Under the pieces are notes generated by a model. It made no database searches. It was not told the origin of the DNA and was given only the letters and a program-made list of their open reading frames with translations. A program made the translations under genes and the position numbers. A DNA stretch of 22,904 nt from a virus, in IMG/VR virus record IMGVR_UViG_3300001419_000059, positions 1 to 22,904 of that record, one strand, 5' to 3'. Shown here one piece after another: positions 22,827 to 22,904 of this stretch (the first letter of the stretch is position 1; the number at the start of each line of letters is the position of its first letter).

Positions 22827-22904
22827 TCAGTCTCCGTTTTCAAACTTGCCGCACCAGTCCTCATGCGTTGTGATAGGCCATGCAGAAGAGCTTGCTTCGT
22901 GGAG
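22827..22904 (-). CDS. C-terminal end of an unknown - strand gene (partial)
   Basis: The - strand frame is open from the right edge and ends with TGA at 22827-22829. It encodes about 25 residues ending AWPITTHEDWCGKFENGD. The 'WP.....dWCG.f' ending is a pattern I recall from small phage and prophage proteins, which suggests it is genuine coding. It lies three bases upstream of the next gene's start on that strand. The rest of the gene is outside the window. Confidence 0.5.
   Translation of the reverse strand, partial: LHEASSSAWPITTHEDWCGKFENGD

Noticed and set aside
1-22904. tRNA, rRNA, CRISPR array or integrase with attachment site
   Set aside because: No cloverleaf, repeat-spacer series or recombinase-type protein was recognised by reading; a tRNA scan was not possible.

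Overview
The window is a piece of a tailed, short-tailed (podovirus-like) phage or prophage genome. It holds nearly the complete late module on the + strand, and the first genes of an opposing module on the - strand at the right edge. No integrase, polymerase, tRNA, rRNA or CRISPR array is visible. The host cannot be fixed from sequence alone. The gene-transfer-agent-type three-helix holin and a methyltransferase-tail motif typical of alphaproteobacterial phages point weakly to an alphaproteobacterial host. The major capsid protein and neck adaptor resemble the SU10-type families.

Layout. At 1-1111 lie the end of an unknown gene, a tiny ORF that looks like the detached tail of a DNA methyltransferase, a GIY-YIG nuclease and the small terminase subunit. 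At 1095-4762 lie the large terminase and the portal, separated by a 16-codon hydrophobic ORF and a good promoter followed by a GNRA-loop hairpin. At 4762-8465 is a block of poorly known genes: a lectin-like beta protein, three small hypotheticals (one apparently frameshifted), a Gly/Ala-rich protein and a small helical protein. At 8523-11434 are scaffold, major capsid protein, a probable decoration protein and two small proteins, with two UUCG-loop hairpins between genes. At 11434-14362 are a Rossmann-like protein, the neck adaptor, the tail nozzle and a small beta protein. At 14423-15013 is a free-standing HNH homing-type endonuclease behind its own promoter. At 15017-18387 are three probable ejection proteins. 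At 18397-20443 are the tail fibre and a beta-sandwich protein. At 20494-22398 is the lysis region: membrane proteins, M15 peptidase endolysin and 3TM holin. From 22414 to the right edge three small genes run on the - strand and converge on the late module.

How it works together. The terminase pair packages DNA through the portal into a shell built from scaffold and capsid protein. Adaptor and nozzle close the neck, ejection proteins and fibres complete delivery, and the lysis genes release progeny. Most adjacent genes touch (TAATG, TGATG or ATGA overlaps), so translational coupling is likely across most of the operon. The most unusual items are the orphan methyltransferase tail, the repeated promoter-plus-hairpin leader at two late sites, the frameshift near 6865, and the two unrelated homing-type nucleases next to key late genes.
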